NCBI RefSeq assembly: GCF_029087225.1
Contig: NZ_JARFJD010000002.1
Span: 186,001-250,000, forward strand
Direction of reading: 5' to 3'
Length of the DNA stretch: 64,000 nucleotides
DNA from: Limnobacter olei
Lineage (GTDB): Bacteria; Pseudomonadota; Gammaproteobacteria; Burkholderiales; Burkholderiaceae_B
Shown here: positions 1 through 7,962 of the stretch, piece by piece
How positions within the stretch are numbered: the first letter of the stretch is position 1
Layout: the number at the start of each line of letters is the position of its first letter
Program-made: the position numbers and the translations under genes
The notes under the pieces: generated by a model
The model's input: only the letters and a program-made list of their open reading frames with translations
Told to the model about the DNA's origin: nothing
Database searches by the model: none

Positions 1-412
1 GCAAGGGCCCCGTGGGGTTGGCTGACACGAACTCGATCAAGACAGTTTCGCCCGAATGGGCTTGAGACTTTCCAAACTCAGCGCCCTGCTCCAGCACTTG
101 GGCCACGACCGCAACACGGGCCGTTTGGCTTAAACGAATGTTGATAAAGCCTGGGCCCGCAATTTCAATGGCGTCGACCAAATTCGCGCAGTCGGCATTG
201 GCTTTGACATGTTCGGCGAGCAGCTGGGCCAGCTCACGGGGGTTACGCTTGGCGGGCTTGGCCAATTGCATGGCCAGGTTACAGGCCACATCGCCATGGC
301 TGGCGTCTTTGGGTTTTTCGAGCGTAACCACCCCCTCAAAAGGCTGGTTCAGGGCAGCAGCAGCGGCCGCTTCAAATGCGGCGATCAGCGTATTTCGTTG
401 TTGGGCAAGCAT
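1..412 (-). CDS. argS: Arginyl-tRNA synthetase, N-terminal part (cut by window edge)
   Basis: Reading leftward from an ATG at 412, the translation starts [16 protein letters not shown] and runs without a stop to the window edge, reaching [10 protein letters not shown]. That last string is the class I ArgRS signature just before the HIGH-like motif. The visible part is the additional N-terminal domain, which recognises the tRNA D-loop, plus the beginning of the catalytic core. The enzyme charges tRNA-Arg in the cytoplasm. About 137 codons are visible, roughly a quarter of the usual 560-590. The 95 bases upstream hold no gene but contain a short inverted repeat (ttcccg/cgggaa, 461-473). Identity is secure; nothing can be said about the rest of the gene. 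Confidence 0.93.
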   Translation of the reverse strand, partial: MLAQQRNTLIAAFEAAAAAALNQPFEGVVTLEKPKDASHGDVACNLAMQLAKPAKRNPRELAQLLAEHVKANADCANLVDAIEIAGPGFINIRLSQTARVAVVAQVLEQGAEFGKSQAHSGETVLIEFVSANPTGPL

Positions 413-507
413 GGGGACGGTTCAGGCAGGTTTGAGCTAAGCCCCTGATTGTACCAAGTATTCCCGCCGGGAACCTGGAATGGCTTAACACTGGCAGGGG
501 CTGAGTG

Positions 508-795
508 CTATTTCTTTTTGGCCACCCAGGCAAAATGCCTTTGAAGGGCCTCATCGGCCAGCAGTGTCTCAGCGCTGGAAAATTGCTTGGCCAATTTCAT
601 TTCATCATACAAATCATGGATGCCATCGTGGCAAAGCCTGCAAATATTGACGCCTTGATTCAAGGTTTCCTTGTCAAAATTTTTCCGATAAAAAGCACGT
701 CGATGTAATTTTTTAGGAATGAGGTGATGAAAGGTCAGCGCAGTAACGCGCCCACAACACAAACACTGACCGCTTTTTAGCCGGGAAGAAGGCAT
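508..795 (-). CDS. Small HNH endonuclease-like protein
   Basis: A 95-residue protein with the layout of a compact HNH nuclease. It has a CLCC knuckle near the N terminus, HHLIPKK around residue 28, and CRLCHDGIH around residues 52-60. Together these give the zinc-ribbon cysteines and the His-Asn-His metal-binding fold. It is probably a DNA-cutting or DNA-binding enzyme of the HNH superfamily, but the substrate cannot be read from sequence. It lies 18 bases downstream of the PaiB-like gene on the same strand, so it is probably the last gene of that transcript. No toxin-antitoxin partner, restriction methylase or phage gene lies beside it. Fold is fairly sure, role unknown. Confidence 0.75.
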   Translation of the reverse strand: MPSSRLKSGQCLCCGRVTALTFHHLIPKKLHRRAFYRKNFDKETLNQGVNICRLCHDGIHDLYDEMKLAKQFSSAETLLADEALQRHFAWVAKKK

Positions 796-813
796 TGCGT
801 GTACCCAACTCGC

Positions 814-1446
814 CTAAAGGTTTTTCTTCACCAAATCACGCATCAGAAGGGCTTTTTCGGTGCCTTCCTGTTCCAGCCCCTCGACCACGGTCGCCCTGTT
901 TTTGGGCGGCTGGTTCTGGCTGACTTTCCATTTACCAACCATGCTCTCGATTTGAACTTCAAAACCCACAATCGCCTGCTTGATTTGATCCAGAAATTCG
1001 GCAGGTGCATCGTTGACAGACCAAGGCTGATCTCGCGTGCCTTCCTGCTGCGCAGTCAAATCTTCCAGTTGCTGATGTAGCCATGCTGCATCATCCACAA
1101 CCCGCATTTGACCTTTGACATGCACCACCGCGTAATTCCAGGTGGGCACCACCTTTTCTGTTTCCTGCTTGGTGGCATACCAGGAGGGAGTGATGTAATG
1201 CTCTGCGCCTTGAAATACCAGCAAAGTTTGTGATGACACCGCCAAATCAGCCAAGATTGGATTGGCCCTTGCCACATGACCACGTAACACCATTGTTCCA
1301 TCAATGTTTTCCACAACTACCATGGGTATGTGATTGGCGTTCAGCCCCGAAGTTGACATCGTAATGACAGTGGCCAAGGGGTGAGCCTTGATCAAATTCA
1401 ACAACACCGGAATCGAGGTTTCCTCAAACTGCTTGGGCAAATACAT
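814..1446 (-). CDS. PaiB-type FMN-binding negative transcriptional regulator
   Basis: A 210-residue protein with the flavin-reductase-like split-barrel fold of the PaiB family. The family hallmark opening (MYLPKQFEE, then LIKAHPLATV) is followed by an NHIP motif around residue 39 and a GTRDQPW segment around residue 147. In Bacillus, PaiB is described as repressing sporulation and protease genes next to an acetyltransferase PaiA; many proteobacterial relatives simply bind FMN. Here a GNAT gene also lies nearby (2639-3187), although two genes intervene. The start codon is only four bases after the stop of the upstream exported-protein gene, implying one transcript. The regulatory role is a family label, not shown by the sequence. 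Confidence 0.85.
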   Translation of the reverse strand: MYLPKQFEETSIPVLLNLIKAHPLATVITMSTSGLNANHIPMVVVENIDGTMVLRGHVARANPILADLAVSSQTLLVFQGAEHYITPSWYATKQETEKVVPTWNYAVVHVKGQMRVVDDAAWLHQQLEDLTAQQEGTRDQPWSVNDAPAEFLDQIKQAIVGFEVQIESMVGKWKVSQNQPPKNRATVVEGLEQEGTEKALLMRDLVKKNL

Positions 1447-1450
1447 GGGC

Positions 1451-1840
1451 TTACTTCACGATTTGAATTTGGGCTGGGTCGACGACAAGGATTCGGGTTT
1501 GATCGCCAAATTGCTCAACCACACCCGACACCACAATATTTTTACCAAAAAAGAATTTTGGCAAGTCGTGAATACCTTGATACGAATACCAAGCCGCCAC
1601 GCGACCATCAATGACTACAGCCAGATTGGCGGGATCCCGAAAACTGGTGTGTGAATTCAAGTCGACTTCATCGCGTTCGGTGCGCAATTTGCTGGAACGG
1701 ACTTTCATTTGAACCTGCACTTCCTGATTCAAACGGGCCAGTGCTTTCTCGACCGTGATAGGTGCGGCATGAAGTTGACCGGCATTGAGCAAACCAGCTG
1801 CGCCCGCCATGATGCACACTGCTACCCACATGCGACGCAT
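1451..1840 (-). CDS. Small exported protein of unknown function
   Basis: A 129-residue protein starting with a clear Sec signal peptide: MRR, a hydrophobic stretch, then HAA before the mature part at about residue 26. The mature chain is mixed charged/beta-like. It ends in a segment (NIVVSGVVEQFGDQTRILVVD) that looks like the strand pattern of a periplasmic OB-fold, which I note only as a resemblance. The start is supported by a GGGAG ribosome site a few bases upstream of the ATG. It sits between the TauE permease and the PaiB-like gene with short gaps (41 and 4 bases). I do not recognise the family. Confidence 0.75.
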   Translation of the reverse strand: MRRMWVAVCIMAGAAGLLNAGQLHAAPITVEKALARLNQEVQVQMKVRSSKLRTERDEVDLNSHTSFRDPANLAVVIDGRVAAWYSYQGIHDLPKFFFGKNIVVSGVVEQFGDQTRILVVDPAQIQIVK

Positions 1841-1881
1841 GCTTTTCTCCCTGGGTGTTTGAGTTCTCAGTGTATATCAGC

Positions 1882-2634
1882 CTACAGCCAAAGCACACGG
1901 GCAATCATGTAGCTGCCCAATAGCAGCAAGCCAAGGAAAAACACGGTTTTGAAAGTCTCTGCGCTCAACAGGGCTCGGCATTTTTGCCCCGCCAGCACCC
2001 CGGCCATGGTGGGTATCAGGCACAAAGTGGATTCCCAGGCCGCAGCCAATTCAAACCGCCCCTTGAGGTACAGGCCCACTGCCAGAGCAAAAGTGCCCAC
2101 GGTGAATACCAAACCCAAAGCCTGCAACAACTCGTCTTTGTCCATACCCAAGGAATTCATGTACGGTGCGGAAGGCACCGATGAAACGCCGGTTGCACCC
2201 GCCAGAAACCCGGTAAGCCCACCCACCAGGGGCGAAGCCCAGCGTTCCTGGCTGGCGTTCACATGCATGTTGAACTTGAACAGACCCAACACGGCGTACA
2301 CAAACAGGACAAGACCCAAAACCAGGGTGGCATACGCAGGCGTGCTACCGGTCAAAACGCCCACACCGAAGGCAGCGCCGATACACACCATGACGAGTAA
2401 ACCGGCAAAGCGGCGCAAGGCAATCCAAAATCCCGGGCCTATCAGCATTTGCCAGACATTGCTGACCATGGAGGGCACAACAATCAGCGCGGCTGCTTGC
2501 ACGGGCGCAACCACCACCGCCATCAAACCAATTGCGATTGGGGGCAAACCCATGCCGGTGACGCCTTTGACGAAACCTGCCACCAAAAATGCCAGGCCAA
2601 CGATCAGGGTGTAGTCGTTAATGTCCAGAGCCAT
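1882..2634 (-). CDS. TauE/SafE-family membrane permease (putative sulfite/organosulfonate exporter)
   Basis: About 250 residues, almost entirely hydrophobic, with roughly seven or eight predicted membrane helices. The N-terminal helix carries the family signature FVKGVTGMGLP (around residues 20-30), and a second half repeats the pattern (GFLAGATGVSS), as in the internally duplicated TauE/SafE (DUF81) fold. Members export sulfite, sulfoacetate or related anions, or take up sulfur compounds; the substrate here is unknown. I chose the ATG at 2634, which falls right after the GNAT stop codon. An in-frame GTG at 2682 would add 16 residues and overlap the GNAT gene. Context suggests it is part of the riboswitch-led operon. 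Confidence 0.88.
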   Translation of the reverse strand: MALDINDYTLIVGLAFLVAGFVKGVTGMGLPPIAIGLMAVVVAPVQAAALIVVPSMVSNVWQMLIGPGFWIALRRFAGLLVMVCIGAAFGVGVLTGSTPAYATLVLGLVLFVYAVLGLFKFNMHVNASQERWASPLVGGLTGFLAGATGVSSVPSAPYMNSLGMDKDELLQALGLVFTVGTFALAVGLYLKGRFELAAAWESTLCLIPTMAGVLAGQKCRALLSAETFKTVFFLGLLLLGSYMIARVLWL

Positions 2635-2638
2635 GTCC

Positions 2639-3187
2639 TTAAAGAGGATCGGGTGAAGAATTATCACCCTCTCCCAAAGCACGTTGCATGATGAGCGTGC
2701 CCACCCAACGATTGAATTTGTAGCCTACGTTGGGCATGCGCCCAACTTCCAGAAAGCCCAGTTTTCGGTGTAATTCCGCGGAACCTGCGATGCCTCCCTG
2801 CGTAATTACTGCCACCATTTGCCGCCAGGGGCCCTGCTCGCACCTGCGAATGACCTCTCCAAGCAAAGCCGCACCCAAGCCCATGCCTTTGTGGTTTGGT
2901 GACAAATACACTGAATCTTCAACGGTGTAGCGGTAAGCGGGCCTGGGCCTGTAACTGGCTGCATAGGCGTAACCAACAATCTCCTGATCGATTTGTGCAA
3001 CCAGATAAGGCAGACCGGACTCGAGTATGGCTTGCCGTCGGGCACACATTTCTTCCACTGTCGGCGGAACCAGCTCAAATGTGGCCAGCTCATGAAGTAC
3101 ATAATGCGCATACAAAGCCTGCACAGCAGGCATGTCGGCCAGGCAGGCATCCCGGATTTGAAAAGCTGATCGTGTAGCGTGTTGCAT
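2639..3187 (-). CDS. GNAT-family N-acetyltransferase, phosphinothricin-acetyltransferase-like
   Basis: A 182-residue acetyltransferase of the Pat/Bar/YncA branch. The N-terminal part has IRDACLADMPAV and the central part RPRPAYRYTVEDSVY, a hallmark of this branch. The acetyl-CoA loop is NHKGMGLGAALL (around residue 107), and the C-terminal part has HRKLGF. YncA-type enzymes acetylate amino-acid analogues such as methionine sulfoximine or phosphinothricin, and some relatives act on small amines. The gene follows the LOG-family gene by only six bases and abuts the TauE gene, so it is likely co-transcribed from the guanidine-II riboswitch leader. Whether it acetylates a guanidino compound is speculation. 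Family call strong, substrate unknown. Confidence 0.88.
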   Translation of the reverse strand: MQHATRSAFQIRDACLADMPAVQALYAHYVLHELATFELVPPTVEEMCARRQAILESGLPYLVAQIDQEIVGYAYAASYRPRPAYRYTVEDSVYLSPNHKGMGLGAALLGEVIRRCEQGPWRQMVAVITQGGIAGSAELHRKLGFLEVGRMPNVGYKFNRWVGTLIMQRALGEGDNSSPDPL

Positions 3188-3193
3188 GGCCGC

Positions 3194-3760
3194 TTAAACC
3201 CACTTTACGACCGCGGGCGCGCTGTACGTTTTGAAAGCTTCGAGCAGCGAGAATGCACAGGTATTGGCCATCAACATATTGCGGTGCTGGGGCCGAATGA
3301 ATGCCTCCTGATGAGCATGATCCAGAAAGGCGAGCAAACCGTCGTAATAGCCACTCACATTCAACACACCCACTGGCTTGTGATGAAAACTGAGTTGCGC
3401 CCAGGTCAGGATTTCAAAGAGTTCTTCGAAAGTTCCCAAACCACCGGGCAAAGCAACAAAGCCATCAGAACGCTCGGCCATGAGGGCTTTGCGCTCGTGC
3501 ATGTTGCGAGTTACGATCAACTCAGTCAAGGCAGGGTGGGCCAGTTCCTTGGTCACCAGCGATTCGGGAATAATGCCAGTGACATTGCCGCCCAAAGCCA
3601 ATACCTCTTCCGCCACCACGCCCATCAAACCCAAGTTAGACCCGCCGTACACCAGGCCGAAACTATTGTCGACCAATGCACGGGCCAAGGCTTTCGCACC
3701 CTCGGTGTATTCAACCCGGTTGCCCGCACTGGAGCCGCAGTACACACAAATATTTTTCAT
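3194..3760 (-). CDS. LOG-family (TIGR00730) Rossmann protein, putative cytokinin riboside 5'-monophosphate phosphoribohydrolase
   Basis: A 188-residue protein with the complete LOG signature: the N-terminal CVYCGSSAG strand-turn, the GGSNLGLMG nucleotide-binding loop around residue 40, and the [10 protein letters not shown] motif around residue 105. LOG enzymes hydrolyse nucleoside 5'-monophosphates (AMP or N6-modified AMP) to the free base and ribose 5-phosphate. Length matches the family. Its ATG overlaps the stop of the SMR exporter gene by four bases, indicating translational coupling, and the GNAT gene starts six bases downstream. What a LOG protein does in an operon led by a guanidine riboswitch is not obvious. 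Function beyond the general reaction is inferred. Confidence 0.92.
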   Translation of the reverse strand: MKNICVYCGSSAGNRVEYTEGAKALARALVDNSFGLVYGGSNLGLMGVVAEEVLALGGNVTGIIPESLVTKELAHPALTELIVTRNMHERKALMAERSDGFVALPGGLGTFEELFEILTWAQLSFHHKPVGVLNVSGYYDGLLAFLDHAHQEAFIRPQHRNMLMANTCAFSLLEAFKTYSAPAVVKWV

Positions 3761-4068
3761 GACAGCTTCAAGCCCAATACACCCAACACAATCAGTACCA
3801 CGCTGCCAATGCGCAGTGCATTGACAGGCTCATTGAACAAGACAATACCCATGAGCACTGTACCAGCCGCGCCAATACCGACCCAGACACTGTACGCGGT
3901 GCCAACAGGCAGGGTTTTCATGGCCAGGCCCAACAGCCCAAAGCTGATGGCAGCGGCAATCAAGGTGATGGCAGAGGGAACTAGGCGGGTGAAACCATCG
4001 GTGTATTTCAGGCCAATGGCCCAAACGATTTCAAAGAGACCCGCTACAAACAGAATTAACCAGGACAT
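3757..4068 (-). CDS. gdx: SMR-family guanidinium exporter (Gdx/SugE)
   Basis: A 103-residue, four-helix small multidrug resistance protein. Helix 1 carries the essential glutamate in the Gdx-type context [13 protein letters not shown], followed by DGFTRL. This is the SugE/Gdx pattern rather than the EmrE/QacE drug-exporter pattern. Gdx proteins are proton-coupled antiporters that expel guanidinium across the inner membrane. The ATG at 4068 has a GGGAG site five bases upstream; a TTG at 4083 would add only five residues. A guanidine-II riboswitch lies directly upstream (4090-4133), independently supporting the substrate. Translation is probably switched on when guanidine binds the leader. Overlap with the LOG gene places it first in the operon. 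Confidence 0.95.
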   Translation of the reverse strand: MSWLILFVAGLFEIVWAIGLKYTDGFTRLVPSAITLIAAAISFGLLGLAMKTLPVGTAYSVWVGIGAAGTVLMGIVLFNEPVNALRIGSVVLIVLGVLGLKLS

Positions 4069-4089
4069 GACAACTCCCATCAAGCAAAT

Positions 4090-4133
4090 GGGGCCGTCCC
4101 CGATCGAAGGTTGAGCGGTGAGGTCGTCCTCAC
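4090..4133 (-). promoter_or_regulatory. Guanidine-II (mini-ykkC) riboswitch
   Basis: On the minus strand there are two perfect hairpins whose loops match the class consensus ACGR. The first, at 4133-4118, has a six-base-pair stem GTGAGG/CCTCAC around ACGA. The second, at 4101-4090, has a four-base-pair stem GGGG/CCCC around ACGG. In both, the loop is closed by GG...CC as in known mini-ykkC RNAs. The 16-base linker contains CAACCTTC (4113-4106), which can pair, with two G-U wobbles and one mismatch, with GGGAGTTG (4078-4071) covering the gdx ribosome site. This suits a model in which guanidine binding frees the ribosome site. The element lies directly before an SMR exporter of Gdx type. Confidence 0.93.
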
Positions 4134-4141
4134 TTCAAGAA

Positions 4142-5314
4142 TCAAAAGTATCTGGAATGTAATTCACTGACCCAAGCCTGTCGCGCTTCCGAGGCCACTT
4201 GGGCCACCTGTTCGCTTGGCGAGGCGTTGACAATTTTATCACCAACAAAAGTTTTGTAATGCCCTTGTTCCAATTCCGCCACAACCTTCTCGACAAATTC
4301 GTGTACCGGCCCCGTACCACTTAGCTGGACCACAAGCTGGTTAATCTGCCGCAAACGGGCTGGCTTTCTGTAGAGATCGACCTGATTGAAAAACCTGCCA
4401 AAACTGCTGGAATCGGTCGTGCACTGCGCCAGAAAATCAAGGCACTGACGCGTGACGATCGCCAAATCTTCGGTGTTGCGCGGCAAACGCCATGACTTGG
4501 CCAAAGCCTTGATCTGTGCAACATCCAGGAAAAATCCAAGGCAATAAACCCAGCGCGCTTCAGTAGCGGAAAGACCGTTCAGACGATCGTATTCGGGCTT
4601 GTCAAAACCAGAAAACGGCACAGGGCAGCTCGGTGCCAACTCACCCCAGGCATCGAGCTTGCTGATCAATTTGATCATGCGGGAAGGCTTCACCTCGCCC
4701 ATGCCTTTGTTCAACTCGGCGTATATACGCTCGGCCACAAGGTGTTTTAACTCGCCGCTTGCCCGCAATTCCCGGCACAAGTCCATGGTTTCCTCGGCCA
4801 CTGAAAAATCGAGAAAACGGGCCAGAAAGCGCGCCAAGCGAAGCACTCGCAGCGGGTCTTCAGAAAAAGCGGGGCTAACATGGCGCATGCATTTGTTTTG
4901 AAGGTCGGCGAACCCCTGAAATGGGTCGATTAAATCACCTTTCGCATTCATGGCCATGGCATTCACGGTGAAATCACGGCGAGCCAAGTCTTCTTCGAGG
5001 GTAACCGAAGGATCTGCATGAAAAGTAAAACCCTTGTAGCCGTGCCCGCTTTTGCGCTCGGTGCGGGCCAGGGCATATTCTTCGTGGGTGCACGGGTGCA
5101 AAAACACAGGGAAGTCTAAACCCACCGGAGTAAAACCAGCAGCCAGCATGTTGTCCACGGTCGCACCGACCACCACCCAGTCCCTATCGCTGCTGGTGCG
5201 ACCCATCAGCGCATCACGAACTGCACCGCCCACCACATACACTTTGGCACGGGCGGGCAATCGTTCAATGGCGGAATCGACTTGAAAACCTTGCAGTTCA
5301 GGGTGACGGGCCAT
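4142..5314 (-). CDS. cca: CCA-adding tRNA nucleotidyltransferase
   Basis: About 390 residues of a class II bacterial CCA-adding enzyme, which builds or repairs the 3' CCA of tRNAs using CTP and ATP. Visible motifs: the nucleotide-binding GGAVRD near residue 30; the metal-binding DRDW (DxD) about twelve residues on; LARRDFTVNAMA, which couples neck and head; and EDPLRVLRLARFLARF. The C-terminal body lacks an obvious HD phosphohydrolase motif. A short N-terminal extension precedes the usual start of the family. The ATG at 5314 is taken; a GTG at 5323 is possible, and no convincing ribosome site distinguishes them. The stop lies nine bases before the riboswitch, so read-through from cca into that operon is possible. 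Confidence 0.93.
   Translation of the reverse strand: MARHPELQGFQVDSAIERLPARAKVYVVGGAVRDALMGRTSSDRDWVVVGATVDNMLAAGFTPVGLDFPVFLHPCTHEEYALARTERKSGHGYKGFTFHADPSVTLEEDLARRDFTVNAMAMNAKGDLIDPFQGFADLQNKCMRHVSPAFSEDPLRVLRLARFLARFLDFSVAEETMDLCRELRASGELKHLVAERIYAELNKGMGEVKPSRMIKLISKLDAWGELAPSCPVPFSGFDKPEYDRLNGLSATEARWVYCLGFFLDVAQIKALAKSWRLPRNTEDLAIVTRQCLDFLAQCTTDSSSFGRFFNQVDLYRKPARLRQINQLVVQLSGTGPVHEFVEKVVAELEQGHYKTFVGDKIVNASPSEQVAQVASEARQAWVSELHSRYF
4147..4175 (-). promoter_or_regulatory. Candidate sigma-70 promoter for the riboswitch operon
   Basis: Minus strand TTGGGT (4175-4170), a 17-base spacer, then GATACT (4152-4147). Transcription would start near 4140, a few bases before the first riboswitch hairpin and just past the cca stop codon. 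The boxes match consensus only moderately; the spacing and placement are the main support. Confidence 0.4.
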
Positions 5315-5355
5315 GGGCAACACGAGAATGAATGTTGCCCAAGATTACCACCGAA

Positions 5356-6351
5356 TTATGCGGCGTGGCTTGCAGGCAAACGCGTGCGGTTGTGCTCACG
5401 GGTGAAGTCGATGGCTGGGCCTGCGGGCACAACCCGTGTGGGGTTGATCATGTCGTGGCTGTAGTAATAATGACGTTTGATGTGATAAAAATCGACGGTT
5501 TCTGCCACGCCAGGCCACTGATACAACTCGCGCACATAGTTGGATATATTTGGAAAGTCTTCAAGCCTTTGGCGATTGCACTTGAAATGGCCGTGGTAGA
5601 CCGCATCAAACCGAATCAAGGTGGTGAACAAGCGCCAATCCGCTTCTGTCATTCTTGGCCCCACCAAATAGCGGTTGTTCTCCAGGATTTTTTCGACAGA
5701 ATCAAGCGCCATGAACACGGCGTTGTAGGCTTCTTCGTAAGCGCCCTGCGCAGTGGCAAAGCCAGCCCGGTATACACCGTTGTTAATGTTGTCGTAAACC
5801 AGGCCATTGACCCGATCGATCATGGCACCCAGGTTTTCGGGGTAGTAATCATCGTGATTGCCAGTGATTTCATTGAACGCTGAATTAAACATGCGAATGA
5901 TTTCAGACGATTCATTGCTGACAATTTGATTGGTTTTTTTACACCAAAGCACCGGCACAGTGACCCGCCCGGAGTAGTCGCTTTTGTTGCGCGTGTAAAT
6001 TTGGTGCATGAATTCGCTGTTGAACAATTGGTCACCAGTGCTGCCCGCATCTGTGTTGAAGGTCCAGCCATTGCTCAGCATGTCCGGGCTAACGACCGAC
6101 ACATCTATGTGCTGCTCCAGATTCTTCAACTTGCGAAAAACAAGGGTACGGTGTGCCCATGGGCAGGCAAGCGACACATACAAATGGTAGCGGCCACTTT
6201 CTGCCTTGAATCCACCCACACCGCTGGGCCCGGCGTTGCCATCGGCAGTCACCCAGTTGCGAAGCTTGGCACTTTCTCGCTGAAATTTGCCACCGCTTGA
6301 ACTGGTGTCGTACCACTTGTCTTGCCACTGCCCATCGACCAACAAACCCAT
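5356..6351 (-). CDS. Xi-class glutathione S-transferase / glutathionyl-hydroquinone reductase
   Basis: About 331 residues of the Xi-class (YqjG/EcM4) GST family. These enzymes use a cysteine rather than Tyr/Ser to reduce glutathionyl-hydroquinones. The active site sits in LACPWAHRTL around residue 62, preceded by the family's GRYHLYVS strand. The C-terminal all-helical half includes EADWRLFTTLIRFD and the tail DPTRVVP-like segment NPTRVVPAG. The ATG at 6351 is chosen because AAGGAG lies eight bases upstream; the longer open frame to 6387 would add an unrelated Cys-rich extension. It is the last gene of the set reading leftward from the LitR-type regulator, which fits a role in oxidant or quinone detoxification under light stress. 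Confidence 0.92.
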   Translation of the reverse strand: MGLLVDGQWQDKWYDTSSSGGKFQRESAKLRNWVTADGNAGPSGVGGFKAESGRYHLYVSLACPWAHRTLVFRKLKNLEQHIDVSVVSPDMLSNGWTFNTDAGSTGDQLFNSEFMHQIYTRNKSDYSGRVTVPVLWCKKTNQIVSNESSEIIRMFNSAFNEITGNHDDYYPENLGAMIDRVNGLVYDNINNGVYRAGFATAQGAYEEAYNAVFMALDSVEKILENNRYLVGPRMTEADWRLFTTLIRFDAVYHGHFKCNRQRLEDFPNISNYVRELYQWPGVAETVDFYHIKRHYYYSHDMINPTRVVPAGPAIDFTREHNRTRLPASHAA

Positions 6352-6404
6352 GCGATTACTCCTTGAATTGCAACAACAAAGCCTCACCTTAACAAAGCAA
6401 AGGC

Positions 6405-7946
6405 TTACAGTTGTTCAATATTCTTGAAGGTGTCGGCCACTTTTTGCCGAAGGGCCTGGCGTTGGGCCTCATCCAGTCGCGCAATGTTTTTGGCCATCAG
6501 GCCGGTTCGCGGGTTGGCGGATAGCATTTTTTCATGCTGGTCCAGAAATCCCCAATACAGCGTGGTGAATGGGCAAGCCTTGTCGCCTGTTTTTTCGGCC
6601 GGGTTGTATTTGCAACCGCTGCAATAGTTGCTCATGCGCTTGATGTAGGCACCCGATGCAATGTAGGGCTTGCTGGTAAAGCGCCCGCCATTTGCAAACA
6701 AGGCCATGCCAGCCACATTGGGCAGCTCAACCCATTCAACCGCATCTACGTACACGGCCAAGAACCAGTCTTCCACCTGCTGTGGCACCAGCCCGGCCAA
6801 CAAGGCAAAATTGCCAATCACCATGAGGCGTTGAATGTGATGTGCATAGCCGTAATCGAGCGTTTGGCCAATCGAATCTTTCAGGCAGTTCATCTGGGTA
6901 TTGCCGGTCCAAAACCATTTGGGCAAATCAAGTTTGGCTTGCAAATGGTTGTCTTCGCGCATCTTCGGCATGTCGAGCCAATACACCCCGCGCATGAATT
7001 CACGCCAGCCCAGAATTTGGCGAATAAACCCTTCTGCACTGGCTACATCCACCTTGCCCGCGCGGTACGCGGCTTCGGCTTTTTCAATCACCTCGAGAGG
7101 ATGGAGCAAATGCAGATTGATTGCGCTCGAAACCAATGAATGCCAACCGAACGGTGTATCAGTCCACATCGCATCCTGATAGGTGCCAAAGTTGACGAAT
7201 CGGTTTTCAATGAAGGCATCGAGCGCCTGCAGAGCCTGTTGACGTGTAACTGGCCATGCGAAATTTTTCAATGTGCCCGGGTGACCGGGAAAATTCGCTT
7301 CAACCTCGGCAAATACCGTTTGTGTTATTTCATCGGGTTCAAAAAATGCAGGGGGTGTAATGTCTCCAGGACCAGCCTTGGGAAAGGCACTGCGATTGTC
7401 CGCATCAAAATTCCATTTACCGCCAGCAGGTTCAGCACCCTCCATCAACACACCGGTGCGCTTGCGCATTTCGCGATAAAAATACTCCATGCGCATCTGT
7501 TTGTAGCCACTGGCCCACTTTGCGAATTCAGCACGGCTGCACAAATAATGCGAGTCTTCGAGAAGACGCAACTTGAGATTGTCCGATTTGGCAAGCGTTA
7601 GGAAGTCTTGCTCCAAACGCCATTCACCGGGCTCGGCCATGTCGATGCTGGTGTATCCGTGTTGCTTGCACAGTGCAGCGACTTCCTGCACAAGACTGCG
7701 TCGACCCGTGTCTGCCAAAGTGCGGTAGTGCACCGTGTAACCTGCATGGCGCAACTCATCGGCGAAATGTCGCATAGCACTGAGAAACAAAGCAATGCGA
7801 ACCTTATGAACCCAAACTACAGTGGATTCGGTGGCGGACTCCACCATGATGATGTGTGTGTTTTCCGGGGGATTGAGTCGAAGCGCGGGGTTGTTCATAT
7901 CGAGTTGGTCGCCCAACACCACTACTGCTTTTGTGTCACTGCCCAT
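6405..7946 (-). CDS. FeS-type bacterial cryptochrome/photolyase (probable (6-4) photolyase)
   Basis: A 513-residue protein of the deoxyribodipyrimidine photolyase-related (FeS-BCP) family, which repairs UV lesions using FAD, a 4Fe-4S cluster and, in studied members, a ribityllumazine antenna. The N-terminal antenna domain opens with VVVLGDQLD. The FAD-binding C-terminal domain holds QILGWREFMRG and HHIQRLMVIGNFALL. Cluster ligands are visible: NCLKDSIG, then CSGC followed by exactly twelve residues and another Cys (GDKACPF), the spacing known from Agrobacterium PhrB. It lies 16 bases downstream of a DUF2256 gene, its common partner, and downstream of the B12-type regulator, so blue/UV-light induction is likely. 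Confidence 0.94.
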   Translation of the reverse strand: MGSDTKAVVVLGDQLDMNNPALRLNPPENTHIIMVESATESTVVWVHKVRIALFLSAMRHFADELRHAGYTVHYRTLADTGRRSLVQEVAALCKQHGYTSIDMAEPGEWRLEQDFLTLAKSDNLKLRLLEDSHYLCSRAEFAKWASGYKQMRMEYFYREMRKRTGVLMEGAEPAGGKWNFDADNRSAFPKAGPGDITPPAFFEPDEITQTVFAEVEANFPGHPGTLKNFAWPVTRQQALQALDAFIENRFVNFGTYQDAMWTDTPFGWHSLVSSAINLHLLHPLEVIEKAEAAYRAGKVDVASAEGFIRQILGWREFMRGVYWLDMPKMREDNHLQAKLDLPKWFWTGNTQMNCLKDSIGQTLDYGYAHHIQRLMVIGNFALLAGLVPQQVEDWFLAVYVDAVEWVELPNVAGMALFANGGRFTSKPYIASGAYIKRMSNYCSGCKYNPAEKTGDKACPFTTLYWGFLDQHEKMLSANPRTGLMAKNIARLDEAQRQALRQKVADTFKNIEQL

Positions 7947-7962
7947 GTTGTTTGCTGCCAGT

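Noticed and set aside
1949-2614. A 221-codon plus-strand frame opposite the TauE permease
   Set aside because: Pro/Thr-rich composition mirrors the hydrophobic codons of the permease on the other strand.
3179-4114. A 311-codon plus-strand frame across the LOG and gdx genes
   Set aside because: Opposite two clear families and spanning their junction and the riboswitch; no domain, so a shadow frame.
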